DNA from: an uncultured Microbacterium sp.
GTDB taxonomy: Bacteria; Actinomycetota; Actinomycetes; Actinomycetales; Microbacteriaceae
Length of the DNA stretch: 64,000 nt
Direction: 5' to 3'
Assembly (NCBI RefSeq): GCF_900078385.1
Contig: NZ_FLQR01000010.1
Location: 1-64,000 of the forward strand
Below the pieces are notes generated by a model that worked only from the letters and a program-made list of their open reading frames with translations, made no database searches and was not told where the DNA came from. Below, in pieces: positions 39,813 to 49,869 of this stretch. How positions within the stretch are numbered: position 1 is the first letter of the stretch; every line of letters starts with the position of its first letter. The position numbers and the translations under genes were made by a program.

Positions 39813-41617
39813 CAGTACTTCCTCTCCATCGGCTGGTAGCGCGTGATCACGACGGGCTTCCAGTCCAGGCGGATGTGGTCCTCCGGGTGCGAGGATCCCG
39901 CATCCCCGGAGAGGTACGCCATCGTGTGCTGCATGTAGTTCTCGTCGTCGCGCTTGGGGTAGTCGTCGCGCATGTGGCCGCCGCGACTCTCCTTGCGGTT
40001 GCGGGCGGTTACGACGACGACCTCGGCGATGTCGAGCAGGAAGCCGAGCTCGACCGCCTCGAGCAGGTCGGTGTTGAACCGCTTGCCCTTGTCGTCGACG
40101 TGGACGTTGCGGTAGCGCTCGCGGAGGTCCGCGATGACGTCCATGACCTCGGACAGGGACTCGTCGGTGCGGAACACCTGCGCCTTGCGGTCCATCTCGT
40201 CCTGCAGCGTCTTGCGGAGCACCGCGATGCGCTCGGTCCCGGCGTTGTTGCGCAGGCCCTCGAGCAGCTCCCGCACCTCACGGGCCGGGTCCTCGGGCAT
40301 CGGGACGAACTCCGCCGTCTGGACGTACTCGACCGCGTTGCGGCCGGCGCGCTTCCCGAACACGTTGATGTCGAGGAGCGAGTTGGTGCCCAGGCGGTTC
40401 GAGCCGTGCACCGAGACGCACGCGCACTCGCCCGCGGCGTAGAGACCGGGGACGACGGTGGTGTTGTCGCTCAGCACCTGCGCGTCGACATTGGTGGGGA
40501 TGCCGCCCATCGCGTAGTGCGCGGTCGGCATGACCGGGACGGGCTCGACGACCGGGTCGACGCCGAGGTAGGTGCGGGCGAACTCCGTGATGTCGGGGAG
40601 CTTGGTCTCCAGGACCTCGGCGCCCAGGTGCGTGCAGTCCAGCAGCACGTAGTCGCGGTGCGGTCCCGCGCCGCGGCCCTCGGCGACCTCCTGCACCATG
40701 CAGCGCGAGACGATGTCACGCGGGGCGAGGTCCTTGATGGTCGGGGCGTAGCGCTCCATGAAGCGCTCGCCGGAGGCGTTGCGGAGGATCGCGCCCTCAC
40801 CGCGCGCGCCCTCGGTGAGCAGGATGCCGAGACCGGCGAGGCCGGTCGGGTGGAACTGGAAGAACTCCATGTCCTCCAGGGGCAGGCCCTTCCGCCACAC
40901 GACCCCGACGCCGTCGCCCGTGAGGGTGTGGGCGTTGGAGGTCGTCTTGAAGATCTTGCCGAACCCGCCGGTGGCGAAGATGACGGCCTTCGAGTGGAAG
41001 ACGTGCAGGTCGCCGGTGGACAGTTCGTAGGCGACGACGCCCGCGACCTGGGTCTTCCCGGCCTCGTCCTTCACCGTGATGAGGTCGAGCACGTAGAACT
41101 CGTTGAAGAAGTTGATGCCGAGCTTGACGCAGTTCTGGAACAGCGTCTGCAGGATCATGTGGCCGGTGCGGTCCGCCGCGTAGCACGCGCGGCGCACGGG
41201 GGTCTTGCCGTGGTCGGCCGTGTGCCCGCCGAAGCGGCGCTGGTCGATCTTGCCCTCGGGGGTGCGGTTGAACGGCAGCCCCATGTTCTCGAGGTCGATG
41301 ACGGCGTCGATGGCCTCCTTGGCGAGGATCTCCGCGGCATCCTGGTCGACGAGGTAGTCGCCGCCCTTGACGGTGTCGAAGGTGTGCCACTCCCAGGAGT
41401 CCTCTTCGACGTTCGCGAGGGCCGCCGCCATGCCGCCCTGCGCGGCACCGGTGTGCGAGCGCGTCGGGTACAGCTTGGAGATCACGGCGGTCTTCGCTCC
41501 GGGGCCCGCTTCGATCGCGGCACGCATGCCGGCGCCGCCGGCACCGACGATGACGATGTCGAACTCGTGGTAGTGGACGCCGTCCTTGACGACGGTGGCT
41601 GCGGTCTGGGTGCTCAC
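39812..41617 (-). CDS. sdhA: Succinate dehydrogenase flavoprotein subunit
   Basis: [52 protein letters not shown] start. Confidence 0.95.
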   Translation of the reverse strand: MSTQTAATVVKDGVHYHEFDIVIVGAGGAGMRAAIEAGPGAKTAVISKLYPTRSHTGAAQGGMAAALANVEEDSWEWHTFDTVKGGDYLVDQDAAEILAKEAIDAVIDLENMGLPFNRTPEGKIDQRRFGGHTADHGKTPVRRACYAADRTGHMILQTLFQNCVKLGINFFNEFYVLDLITVKDEAGKTQVAGVVAYELSTGDLHVFHSKAVIFATGGFGKIFKTTSNAHTLTGDGVGVVWRKGLPLEDMEFFQFHPTGLAGLGILLTEGARGEGAILRNASGERFMERYAPTIKDLAPRDIVSRCMVQEVAEGRGAGPHRDYVLLDCTHLGAEVLETKLPDITEFARTYLGVDPVVEPVPVMPTAHYAMGGIPTNVDAQVLSDNTTVVPGLYAAGECACVSVHGSNRLGTNSLLDINVFGKRAGRNAVEYVQTAEFVPMPEDPAREVRELLEGLRNNAGTERIAVLRKTLQDEMDRKAQVFRTDESLSEVMDVIADLRERYRNVHVDDKGKRFNTDLLEAVELGFLLDIAEVVVVTARNRKESRGGHMRDDYPKRDDENYMQHTMAYLSGDAGSSHPEDHIRLDWKPVVITRYQPMERKY

Positions 41618-41665
41618 GTGTGGGATGCCTTCGTCTTCTGCTTCGTCGTCGTCACTGTCGCGGCC

Positions 41666-41734
41666 GTCACTGCTCTGGAGATCACTGCTCTGGAGATCAC
41701 TGCTCTGGAGGTCACTGTTCTGGAGATCACTGCG
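41666..41734. repeat. 15-bp tandem repeat, four units plus partial, between sdhD and sdhA
   Basis: RTCACTGYTCTGGAG at 41666, 41681, 41696, 41711, partial at 41726. Confidence 0.95.
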
Positions 41735-42179
41735 CGGCGCACATCTCGATCAGCCAGTCCGTCGTGCTGTTCTCGATGCCCAGGCACGGGTCGAACGTGA
41801 ACACCACGAGGGTGCCCAGGAGGATCAGGAACCCGGAGGCCAGCCAGAGCGCCCAGACCAGGACCGTGCGGATGCGCTCGCCGTGCACGTAGTCGTTGAC
41901 GATCGTGCGCATGCCGTTGGCGCCGTGGATGAGGGCGAGCCACAGCATCAGCACGTCCCACCACTGCCAGAACGGCGTCGCGAACTTGCCGGCGACGAAC
42001 GCGAAGTCGATGCCGTGGATGCCTTCGCCGACCATCAGGTTGACGAAGAGGTGGCCGAAGATCAGGACGATCAGCAGCACGCCGGAGGCGCGCATGTAGA
42101 TCCAGCCCCACTTCTCCAGGTTCGGGCCGCTCTTGCGCGGCTTCGGCGTGCGGGGCGCGGCCAGGGTGTCGGCGGTCAT
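41727..42179 (-). CDS. sdhD: Succinate dehydrogenase hydrophobic membrane anchor subunit
   Basis: Position in sdhCDAB order; [25 protein letters not shown] heme/quinone-anchor motif. Confidence 0.9.
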   Translation of the reverse strand: MTADTLAAPRTPKPRKSGPNLEKWGWIYMRASGVLLIVLIFGHLFVNLMVGEGIHGIDFAFVAGKFATPFWQWWDVLMLWLALIHGANGMRTIVNDYVHGERIRTVLVWALWLASGFLILLGTLVVFTFDPCLGIENSTTDWLIEMCAAQ

Positions 42180-42613
42180 CAGTGTCCCCCTCCGAGCTGC
42201 GAGAAGACGATCGGGATGTGTCGCGCGGCGAAGCCGAGCGTCGTCACCGCCCACAGGCCCAGGACGCCCCACCACAGCTGGCGCTGGTGGCGCGTGGCCC
42301 ACGGCCACAGGTCGACGGCGATGATGCGGAGGCCGTTGAACGCGTGGTAGACGATCGCCGCCACGAGCGCGACCTCGCCGAGCCCCATGATCGGGTTCTT
42401 ATAGGTCCCGATGACGGCGTCGTAGGCCTCGGGCGACAAGCGGATCAGTGCCGTGTCGAGGACGTGGACGAGCAGGAAGAAGAAGATGGCGACGCCGGTG
42501 ACGCGGTGCAGCACCCACGACCACATTCCCTCTCGACCGCGGTACAGCGTGCCGCGCGGGGTCCGGGATGTGGTCTGGCTTACCGACGGTGTGACGCGTG
42601 CTGGTGCAGACAC
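42179..42613 (-). CDS. sdhC: Succinate dehydrogenase cytochrome b556 subunit
   Basis: GMWSWVLHRVTGVAIFFFLLVHVLDTALIRL; GTG start. Confidence 0.92.
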   Translation of the reverse strand: MSAPARVTPSVSQTTSRTPRGTLYRGREGMWSWVLHRVTGVAIFFFLLVHVLDTALIRLSPEAYDAVIGTYKNPIMGLGEVALVAAIVYHAFNGLRIIAVDLWPWATRHQRQLWWGVLGLWAVTTLGFAARHIPIVFSQLGGGH

Positions 42614-42761
42614 GGTCGTCCTCCCTTGGTGTGAACGGGCGCCTCTGCCGGACGGGGTGACCGTCCTCCCCGGGGGGAGTTCGGGCCTCATCGCCGCACA
42701 CGGGCGCTCCGTTCATCCTATTCCCGTCCCCGCGGGGGAGGCGACGAAGGCCCACCTAAGT

Positions 42762-42779
42762 TCTCTCGACATCGAGAGA
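42762..42779. promoter_or_regulatory. Candidate operator in sdhC-manC divergent promoter
   Basis: TCTCTCGA-CA-TCGAGAGA, perfect 8-bp arms. Confidence 0.55.
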
Positions 42780-42822
42780 TCTCCACAGGTCGGCCACGGG
42801 GCCGCCCGATAGGGTCGGGGGC

Positions 42823-43938
42823 ATGGTGGACAAGATCGAAGACTTCTACGCGGTCATCCCGGCCGGCGGCGTCGGCAGCCGGCTGTGGCCCCTGTCGCGC
42901 GCGGACGCTCCCAAGTTCCTCCATGACCTGACCGGCTCCGGCCGCTCGCTCCTGCGGGACACGTGGGATCGCCTCGAACCGCTCGCCGGCGCCGACCGGA
43001 TCGCCGTCGTCACGGGCCGCGCGCACCGCGCCGCCGTCGAGGACCAGCTGCCCGGCATCCCCGACATGAATGTGTTCCTCGAGTCCGAGCCGCGCGACTC
43101 CGCGGCCGCCATCGGCCTGGCCGCGGCGATCCTGCACCGGCGCGAGCCCGACGTCATCATCGGCTCGTTCGCGGCCGACCACGTCATCCGGGTGCTGCCT
43201 GTCTTCCACTGGGCCGTCCAGCAAGCCGTCGCGGTCGCCCGCGAAGGCTACATCTGCACGATCGGCATCACCCCGACGGAGCCCTCGGTCGGATTCGGAT
43301 ACATCAAGAAGGCCGGGATGCTCGCGGTCGACGGTGCGCCGGAGGCGGCGCTGGTCGAGCGCTTCGTCGAGAAGCCCGACCTCGACACGGCCAAGGAGTA
43401 TGTCGCCTCGCGCGACTTCCTGTGGAACGCCGGGATGTTCATCTCCCGCGCGGACGTGCTCCTTGCCGAGATCGAGGCGAACAACCCCGCCCTGCACGCG
43501 GGACTGATGGAGCTCGCCGAGGCGTGGGACGACCGCGAGCGTCGCGGGCCGGTCGTGGACCGCGTGTGGCCGAACCTCGAGAAGATCGCCATCGACTACG
43601 CCGTCGCCGAGCCCGCCGCGCTGAAGGGCCGCCTGGCCGTCGTGCCCGGGCACTTCGACTGGGACGACGTCGGCGACTTCGCGAGCCTCGCCAAGCTGAA
43701 CTCCGGCGGCCGCAAGAACGACCTCGCCATCCTTGGCGAGAACGCCCGCATCCTCTCCGATGCCGCGAGCGGCATCGTCATCAGCCACACGCAGCGGGTC
43801 ATCAGCCTGATCGGCGTGAAGGACATCGTCGTCGTCGACACGCCCGACGCGCTCCTGGTGACGACGAGCGAGCACGCGCAGCGGGTCAAGGGCGTCGTGG
43901 ATGCGCTGAAGCTCACCGGTCGCGGCGACGTCCTCTGA
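42823..43938 (+). CDS. manC: Mannose-1-phosphate guanylyltransferase
   Basis: AVIPAGGVGSRLWPLSRADAPKFLHDL, VERFVEKPDLDTAKEY. Confidence 0.92.
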   Translation: MVDKIEDFYAVIPAGGVGSRLWPLSRADAPKFLHDLTGSGRSLLRDTWDRLEPLAGADRIAVVTGRAHRAAVEDQLPGIPDMNVFLESEPRDSAAAIGLAAAILHRREPDVIIGSFAADHVIRVLPVFHWAVQQAVAVAREGYICTIGITPTEPSVGFGYIKKAGMLAVDGAPEAALVERFVEKPDLDTAKEYVASRDFLWNAGMFISRADVLLAEIEANNPALHAGLMELAEAWDDRERRGPVVDRVWPNLEKIAIDYAVAEPAALKGRLAVVPGHFDWDDVGDFASLAKLNSGGRKNDLAILGENARILSDAASGIVISHTQRVISLIGVKDIVVVDTPDALLVTTSEHAQRVKGVVDALKLTGRGDVL

Positions 43939-44095
43939 GCCCTCGCGGAGTGCGCAGGATGCCACCTGCGTGACGGGTTCATTGCGTCTTTGTAACCATT
44001 CCCTCTCACACGGTCGCGCAGGGTGCAAACGAGGCGTCACACTAGGTAGCTTTCATCTGATCCCGCGAAGTCCGCGGTCATCAATGGAGGCTGCA

Positions 44096-45247
44096 TTGAC
44101 CATCTCGACCACCCAGAAGCTCGCCGGCATCGCGGGCACGGCGCTGCTGATCGCCGCCCTCGCCGGCTGCGGCACCGCTCCCGAGGCGAACCCGACCAGC
44201 GCACCCAGCGGCGAGGCCCCCACCGTCGTCGACGGCTTCCTGCCCTGCCTGATCTCCGACGCCGGCGGCTGGAACGACAAGTCGTTCAACGAGTCCGCCA
44301 AGAACGGCATGGACCAGGCCGCCGAGGAGCTCGGCGTCGAGCCGCTCGAGTTCGAGTCGGCCAACGACAACGACTACGCGCCCAACATGGAGACCGCTGT
44401 CTCCGAGGGCTGCACGTTCATCATCGCCGTCGGCTTCAAGCTGGCCGCCGCGACCGTCGCCGCAGCGACCGCCAACCCCGACCTGCAGTTCGCGATCATC
44501 GACGACTACGCCGACGGCACGCAGGTCGACGACGCCGGTGACCCGATCTACGACGGCGCCCCCGATGCTCCGAACATCAAGCCGCTCGTCTTCAACACGG
44601 CCGAGGCCGCGTACCTCGGCGGCTACGCCGCTGCGGCGTGGTCGGCGGAGTCCGGTGTGAACAAGGTCGGCACCTTCGGCGGCATGCAGATCCCGTCGGT
44701 CGCCGTGTTCATGGACGGCTACCAGCTCGGTGTCGAGAAGTACAACGAGGACAAGGGCGCCTCCGTCCAGCTGTTCGGCTGGGACATGGCGACGCAGAAG
44801 GGCTCGTTCACCGGCGCCTTCGACGCGAACGACACCGCCAAGCAGACGGCCCAGGGTGTGCTCGACCAGGGTGTCGACGTGCTCCTGCCCGTCGGCGGCC
44901 CGGTCTACCAGAGCGCTGCCGCGGCCATCGCCGACAGCGGTGAGGAGACCCTCATGCTCGGTGTCGACAGCGACCTCGCCGTCGCCGACACGAGCGTCAC
45001 CGACATCACGCTGGTGTCGATCATGAAGGCGATCGACGTGGCCGTCCACGACGCGACCATCGCCGCCGCCGCGGGCGACTTCGACCCGGCTCCGTACGTC
45101 GGCACGCTGGACAACGAGGGTGTCAAGCTCTCGAGCTTCCACGACTTCGAGTCGCAGCTGCCCGATGGCCTGCTCGACGAGATCGCCGCCCTCCAGGAGT
45201 CGATCATCGCCGGCGACATCACGGTGGAGTCGCCGAACTCCCCGTGA
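44096..45247 (+). CDS. BMP/Med-family nucleoside-type ABC transporter substrate-binding lipoprotein
   Basis: Lipobox LIAALAGCG; GGWNDKSFNESAKNGMDQAAEELGVE; TTG start preceded by GGAGG (alternative ATG 44084). Confidence 0.88.
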   Translation: MTISTTQKLAGIAGTALLIAALAGCGTAPEANPTSAPSGEAPTVVDGFLPCLISDAGGWNDKSFNESAKNGMDQAAEELGVEPLEFESANDNDYAPNMETAVSEGCTFIIAVGFKLAAATVAAATANPDLQFAIIDDYADGTQVDDAGDPIYDGAPDAPNIKPLVFNTAEAAYLGGYAAAAWSAESGVNKVGTFGGMQIPSVAVFMDGYQLGVEKYNEDKGASVQLFGWDMATQKGSFTGAFDANDTAKQTAQGVLDQGVDVLLPVGGPVYQSAAAAIADSGEETLMLGVDSDLAVADTSVTDITLVSIMKAIDVAVHDATIAAAAGDFDPAPYVGTLDNEGVKLSSFHDFESQLPDGLLDEIAALQESIIAGDITVESPNSP

Positions 45248-45261
45248 TCTGAACGGAACAC

Positions 45262-45300
45262 CACTCGGGGCGGGCCAGCGCAAGCGGCTCGCCCCGAGTG
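45262..45300 (+). terminator. Intercistronic hairpin downstream of substrate-binding protein
   Basis: CACTCGGGGC ... GCCCCGAGTG, 10-bp arms. Confidence 0.65.
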
Positions 45301-45364
45301 TCGTCCGGACGACACATCGATGGTGCCCTCCCGCCGGGGAGCAGGTGCCGGATAAGGTGCTGAT

Positions 45365-46879
45365 ATGAAGCTCGAGCTCCGCGGAATCACGAAGAGATTC
45401 GGCAGCCTCGTCGCCAACGACCACATCGATCTCGTGGTCCAGTCGGGGGAGATCCACGCTCTCCTCGGCGAGAACGGCGCCGGCAAGTCCACGCTCATGA
45501 ACGTGCTGTACGGCCTCTACACCGCCGACGACGGGGAGATCCTGCTCGACGACGTCGTCCAGCACTTCCGCGGACCGGGTGACGCGATGGCGGCCGGCAT
45601 CGGCATGGTCCACCAGCACTTCATGCTGATCCCCGTCTTCACCGTCGCCGAGAACGTCATGCTCGGCCACGAGGACACGAAGGGCCTCGGCCGCCTCGAC
45701 CTGCAGAAGGCCCGCCAGCACGTGAAAGCCGTCGCCGACCGCTTCGGATTCCAGATCGACCCCGACGCGCTCGTGGGCGACCTCCCGGTCGGTGTGCAGC
45801 AGCGCGTCGAGATCATCAAGGCGCTCTCGCGCGACGCGAAGGTGCTCGTGTTCGACGAGCCGACCGCGGTGCTCACACCGCAGGAGACCGACGAGCTCAT
45901 GGCGATCATGCGCCAGCTCCGCGACGAGGGCACCTCCATCGTCTTCATCACCCACAAGCTCCGCGAGGTCCGCGAGGTCGCCGACCGGATCACCGTCATC
46001 CGCCTGGGCAAGGTCGTGGGGGAGGCCTCGCCCACCGCCACCAACGCCGAGCTCGCCTCGCTCATGGTCGGCCGCGCCGTCGAGCTCACCGTCCACAAGG
46101 CACCCCCGCAGATCCGCGAGGGCGGCCTGGAGGTCCGCGATCTCCGCGTCCTCACCGCCACCGGGGCCATCGTCGTCGACGACGTGAGCTTCGACGTCCG
46201 GCCGGGCGAGGTGCTCGCCGTCGCCGGCGTCCAGGGCAACGGTCAGACCGAACTCGTCGAGGCCATCGTCGGCCTCGCGGTGCGCACCGAGGGATCCATC
46301 CGCCTGGGCGGGGAGGAGCTCGTCGGCAAGAGCGTCCGCGGCATCCTCGAGTCCGGCGTCGGGTTCGTCCCCGAGGACCGCACGGAGGACGGGCTGGTGG
46401 GCGGATTCACCGTCGCCGAGAACCTCATCCTCGACCGCTCCACCGACCCGGCGTTCTCGACCTTCGGCACCATCCGCCGCGGCGTGCTCGACGAGTTCGC
46501 CCGGGAGCGGATCACCGAGTTCGACATCCGCACGCAGGGCGCCCAGACCCCGGCCGGAACGCTCTCCGGCGGCAACCAGCAGAAGGTCGTCATCGCACGC
46601 GAGATGAGCCGTGATCTCAAGCTGCTCGTCGCCGCCCAGCCCACCCGCGGCGTCGACGTCGGCTCCATCGAATTCATCCACAAGCGCATCATCGAGACGC
46701 GGGATGCCGGCATCCCCGTCGTCGTGGTGTCCACCGAGCTGGACGAGGTCACCGCACTCGCGGACCGGATCGCGGTCATGTACCGCGGGACGATCGTGGG
46801 CATCGTCCCCGGCGACACCCCGCGCGAGGCCCTCGGCCTCATGATGGCCGGCGCAACCGAACCGGAGGTGACCGCATGA
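45365..46879 (+). CDS. ABC transporter ATP-binding protein (duplicated NBD, nucleoside/BMP type)
   Basis: GENGAGKSTLMNVLYGLYTADDGEI, second NBD LSGGNQQKVVIAREMSRDLKLLVAAQPTRGVDVGSIEFIH. Confidence 0.92.
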   Translation: MKLELRGITKRFGSLVANDHIDLVVQSGEIHALLGENGAGKSTLMNVLYGLYTADDGEILLDDVVQHFRGPGDAMAAGIGMVHQHFMLIPVFTVAENVMLGHEDTKGLGRLDLQKARQHVKAVADRFGFQIDPDALVGDLPVGVQQRVEIIKALSRDAKVLVFDEPTAVLTPQETDELMAIMRQLRDEGTSIVFITHKLREVREVADRITVIRLGKVVGEASPTATNAELASLMVGRAVELTVHKAPPQIREGGLEVRDLRVLTATGAIVVDDVSFDVRPGEVLAVAGVQGNGQTELVEAIVGLAVRTEGSIRLGGEELVGKSVRGILESGVGFVPEDRTEDGLVGGFTVAENLILDRSTDPAFSTFGTIRRGVLDEFARERITEFDIRTQGAQTPAGTLSGGNQQKVVIAREMSRDLKLLVAAQPTRGVDVGSIEFIHKRIIETRDAGIPVVVVSTELDEVTALADRIAVMYRGTIVGIVPGDTPREALGLMMAGATEPEVTA

Positions 46880-48183
46880 GCGGTTCGACGCCCGGCGCCG
46901 ACGACGCGGCGCGCCCCACCGAGCAGCTGCCGCCGGCCACCGGTCCGCTGACCGGGGAGCAGGTGCCCGCCCCACCGCGCTCCAACGTCTTCTTCCGGGA
47001 CCTGATGCGCGGCAGCGCCGTCACGACGTTCCTCGCGATCGTGCTGGCGATGATCGTCGGCGGCGTGCTGATCGCGATCACCAATGAGGCCGTGCAGGCG
47101 GCCGCGGGCTACTTCTTCTCGCGCCCGGGCGACACGATCGTGGCGATCTGGAACGCCGTCTACAACGGCTACGAGGCGCTCTTCCGCGGCGCGGTGTTCA
47201 ACCCGCGCGCGCCGAGCTTCGAGGCGCAGATCCGCCCCATCACCAACTCGCTCGGCTTCGCGGCCCCGCTGATCGCCGCCGGCCTCGGTGTCGCCCTCGC
47301 GTTCCGCGTGGGACTGTTCAACATCGGTGCCCGCGGCCAGATGCTCATCGGTGCGATGTTCGCCGGGCTGTTCGCGTTCAACCTCGACCTGCCCATGTGG
47401 CTCCACCTGCCGATCACGCTCGTCGCCGGCATCGTCGGCGGGGCGCTGTGGGGCGGACTGGTCGGTCTCCTGAAGGCGAAGACGGGCGCGCACGAGGTGA
47501 TCCTCACGATCATGCTCAACTACGTCGCGTTCTACCTCCTGCTGTGGATGCTGCGCAGCCCCGGGCTCCTGCAGATGACGGGCAGCAACCAGCCCCAGAC
47601 GAAGCCGACGCCGGCGTCGGCCCAGTTCCCCGAGCTGCTCGGTCCGCTGTTCCCCGCCCTGGACTGGGGCTTCGTGGTCGTGCTGCTGGCGACCGTGTTC
47701 GTCTGGTGGCTGATCGAACGGTCGAGCCTCGGACTCCGTCTGCGCGCCGTGGGTGAGAACCCGCACGCGGCACGTGCCGCGGGCATCAACGTCGAACGGC
47801 TCTACGTCTACGCGATGCTCTTCGCCGGCGGACTGGCGGGACTTGCCGCCATGAACCAGATCCAGGGCACCGTGGTCACCGGCTTCGGCGCCACGATCGA
47901 CGCCGGCATCGGGTTCGACGCCATCACCGTGGCGCTCCTCGGCCGGAGCCGGGCGTGGGGGACGTTCGCGGCCGGCATCCTGTTCGGCGCGCTCAAGGCG
48001 GGGTCGTTCTCGATGCAGGCGCAGGGCATCCCCGTCGACATCGTGCTCGTCGTCCAGTCGCTCATCGTGCTCTTCATCGCCGCGCCGCCGCTGCTGCGCG
48101 CGGTGTTCTTCCTCCCCAAGACCGAAGTCGAGAAGGCGTCCAAGGCGCGAGCCAAGGCCGCGAAGAAGGCGGTGGCGGCATGA
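46876..48183 (+). CDS. ABC transporter permease (nucleoside type)
   Basis: GLFNIGARGQMLIGAMFAGLFAF; MALFAGGLAGLAAMNQIQG-type permease core. Confidence 0.9.
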   Translation: MSGSTPGADDAARPTEQLPPATGPLTGEQVPAPPRSNVFFRDLMRGSAVTTFLAIVLAMIVGGVLIAITNEAVQAAAGYFFSRPGDTIVAIWNAVYNGYEALFRGAVFNPRAPSFEAQIRPITNSLGFAAPLIAAGLGVALAFRVGLFNIGARGQMLIGAMFAGLFAFNLDLPMWLHLPITLVAGIVGGALWGGLVGLLKAKTGAHEVILTIMLNYVAFYLLLWMLRSPGLLQMTGSNQPQTKPTPASAQFPELLGPLFPALDWGFVVVLLATVFVWWLIERSSLGLRLRAVGENPHAARAAGINVERLYVYAMLFAGGLAGLAAMNQIQGTVVTGFGATIDAGIGFDAITVALLGRSRAWGTFAAGILFGALKAGSFSMQAQGIPVDIVLVVQSLIVLFIAAPPLLRAVFFLPKTEVEKASKARAKAAKKAVAA

Positions 48184-49469
48184 GCGCGCCCACATCCACG
48201 CTCGAAGCGGACGACGGCACGATCCAGCTCGCCGTCGTCAAGGAGCGCCAGTTCAAGGTGCCGATCGTGTTCGGCGTCGTCATCGTGCTCCTCGGCGCGC
48301 TGTTCGCCTTCGCTCCCCGCGACGGCGTCTCCACCTTCCGGCTCGGCGACCCGTCGTCCGCGATCCCGCTGCCCGAGGTCGGACTGCCGACCGCGACGAC
48401 CAGCTGGATCCTGCTGGCCGTGCTCGTCGTCCTCGCCCTCTGGGCCGCGTGGGTGGCCTGGTCCTACCGCCGGACGCCGCTGTGGCTCACCGCGGTCTTC
48501 GGCGTCGTCGGCGTCTTCGCCTTCCTCGTGTGGGCGGCCGCCGGCGGCCTCGTCCCCGTGTCGAGTCTGCTGTTCGGGGCCGTCTCCCTCTCGGTGCCGC
48601 TCGTCTTCGGCGCCCTCGGCGGCGTGATCGGCGAACGGGTCGGCGTCGTCAACGTCGCCATCGAGGGCCAGCTGCTCCTGGGCGCCTTCTCCGCCGCGCT
48701 GCTGTCCAGCATCACCGGCAACCCGTTCGTGGGCCTCGTCGGCGCCATGATCGGCGGCGTCCTGGTCTCGCTCGTGCTGGCGGCGTTCGCGATCAAGTAC
48801 TTCGTCGACCAGGTCATCGTCGGTGTCGTGCTCAACGTGCTGGTGACCGGACTCACCGGCTTCCTCTACGGCGCGCTGCTCGTGCCGAACGAGATCGAGC
48901 TGAACCGCCCCGAGCGGTTCGGCCGCATCGAGATTCCGCTCCTGAGCGACATCCCGATCCTCGGCCCGGTCCTGTTCAACCAGACCTTCATCGTGTATCT
49001 GATGTACATCACGGTGGCCGTCGTCGCGTGGGGCCTGTACCGCACGCGGTGGGGACTGCGGCTGCGCGCCGTGGGTGAGCACCCGCAGGCCGCCGACACC
49101 GTCGGCGTCAAGGTCAACGCGACCCGCTTCTGGAACGTGACGCTCGCCGGCGCCATCGCCGGCGTGGGCGGGGCGTACTTCACGCTCGTCTCCGTGCCGC
49201 AGTTCGGCAAGGAGATGACCGCGGGTCTCGGCTTCATCGCCTTGGCCGCCGTGATCTTCGGTCGGTGGGATCCCATCCGGGCCACCCTCGCGGCGCTGCT
49301 CTTCGGCTTCGCGACCAACCTGCAGAACCTGCTGACGATCCTGAAGACCCCGATCCCCAGCGAGTTCATGCTCATGCTGCCCTACGTCGTGACGATCCTC
49401 GCCGTCGCGGGATTCGCCGGGCAGATCCGCGGGCCGGCGGCATCCGGCAAGCCGTACATCAAGGGATGA
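48180..49469 (+). CDS. ABC transporter permease (nucleoside type)
   Basis: GERVGVVNVAIEGQLLLGAFSAALLSSITGNPFVGL; overlaps preceding stop. Confidence 0.9.
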   Translation: MSAPTSTLEADDGTIQLAVVKERQFKVPIVFGVVIVLLGALFAFAPRDGVSTFRLGDPSSAIPLPEVGLPTATTSWILLAVLVVLALWAAWVAWSYRRTPLWLTAVFGVVGVFAFLVWAAAGGLVPVSSLLFGAVSLSVPLVFGALGGVIGERVGVVNVAIEGQLLLGAFSAALLSSITGNPFVGLVGAMIGGVLVSLVLAAFAIKYFVDQVIVGVVLNVLVTGLTGFLYGALLVPNEIELNRPERFGRIEIPLLSDIPILGPVLFNQTFIVYLMYITVAVVAWGLYRTRWGLRLRAVGEHPQAADTVGVKVNATRFWNVTLAGAIAGVGGAYFTLVSVPQFGKEMTAGLGFIALAAVIFGRWDPIRATLAALLFGFATNLQNLLTILKTPIPSEFMLMLPYVVTILAVAGFAGQIRGPAASGKPYIKG

Positions 49470-49470
49470 C

Positions 49471-49869
49471 ATGACCGACATCGACTGGGACCAGCTGCGC
49501 CACGTCGCGACCGACGCCATGCGCCGCGCGTACGCTCCGTACTCCCGCTACAAGGTGGGCGCCGCAGCGCTCGTGAGCGACGGACGCATCGTGTCCGGCT
49601 GCAACGTGGAGAACGCGTCCTACGGCGTGGGGCTGTGCGCGGAGTGCGCCCTCGTGGGCGACCTGCACATGTCCGGCGGCGGCGAGCTCGTCGCGTTCGT
49701 GTGCGTGAACAACGACGGCGAGACGATCATGCCGTGCGGTCGCTGCCGGCAGCTGCTGTACGAATTCGCGCTGCCCGGGATGCTGCTGGAGACCGTGTCC
49801 GGCATCCGCACGATCGACGAGGTCCTGCCCGACGCGTTCGGGCCGCGCGACCTCGAGGCCGCGCGATGA
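49471..49869 (+). CDS. cdd: Cytidine deaminase
   Basis: CNVENASYGVGLCAECALVGDLHM and PCGRCRQLL zinc motifs. Confidence 0.95.
   Translation: MTDIDWDQLRHVATDAMRRAYAPYSRYKVGAAALVSDGRIVSGCNVENASYGVGLCAECALVGDLHMSGGGELVAFVCVNNDGETIMPCGRCRQLLYEFALPGMLLETVSGIRTIDEVLPDAFGPRDLEAAR

Noticed and set aside
43950-44083. Promoter elements upstream of the BMP lipoprotein gene (TTGCGT / TAGGTA)
   Set aside because: Suggestive only; spacing and -10 match too weak to support a specific call
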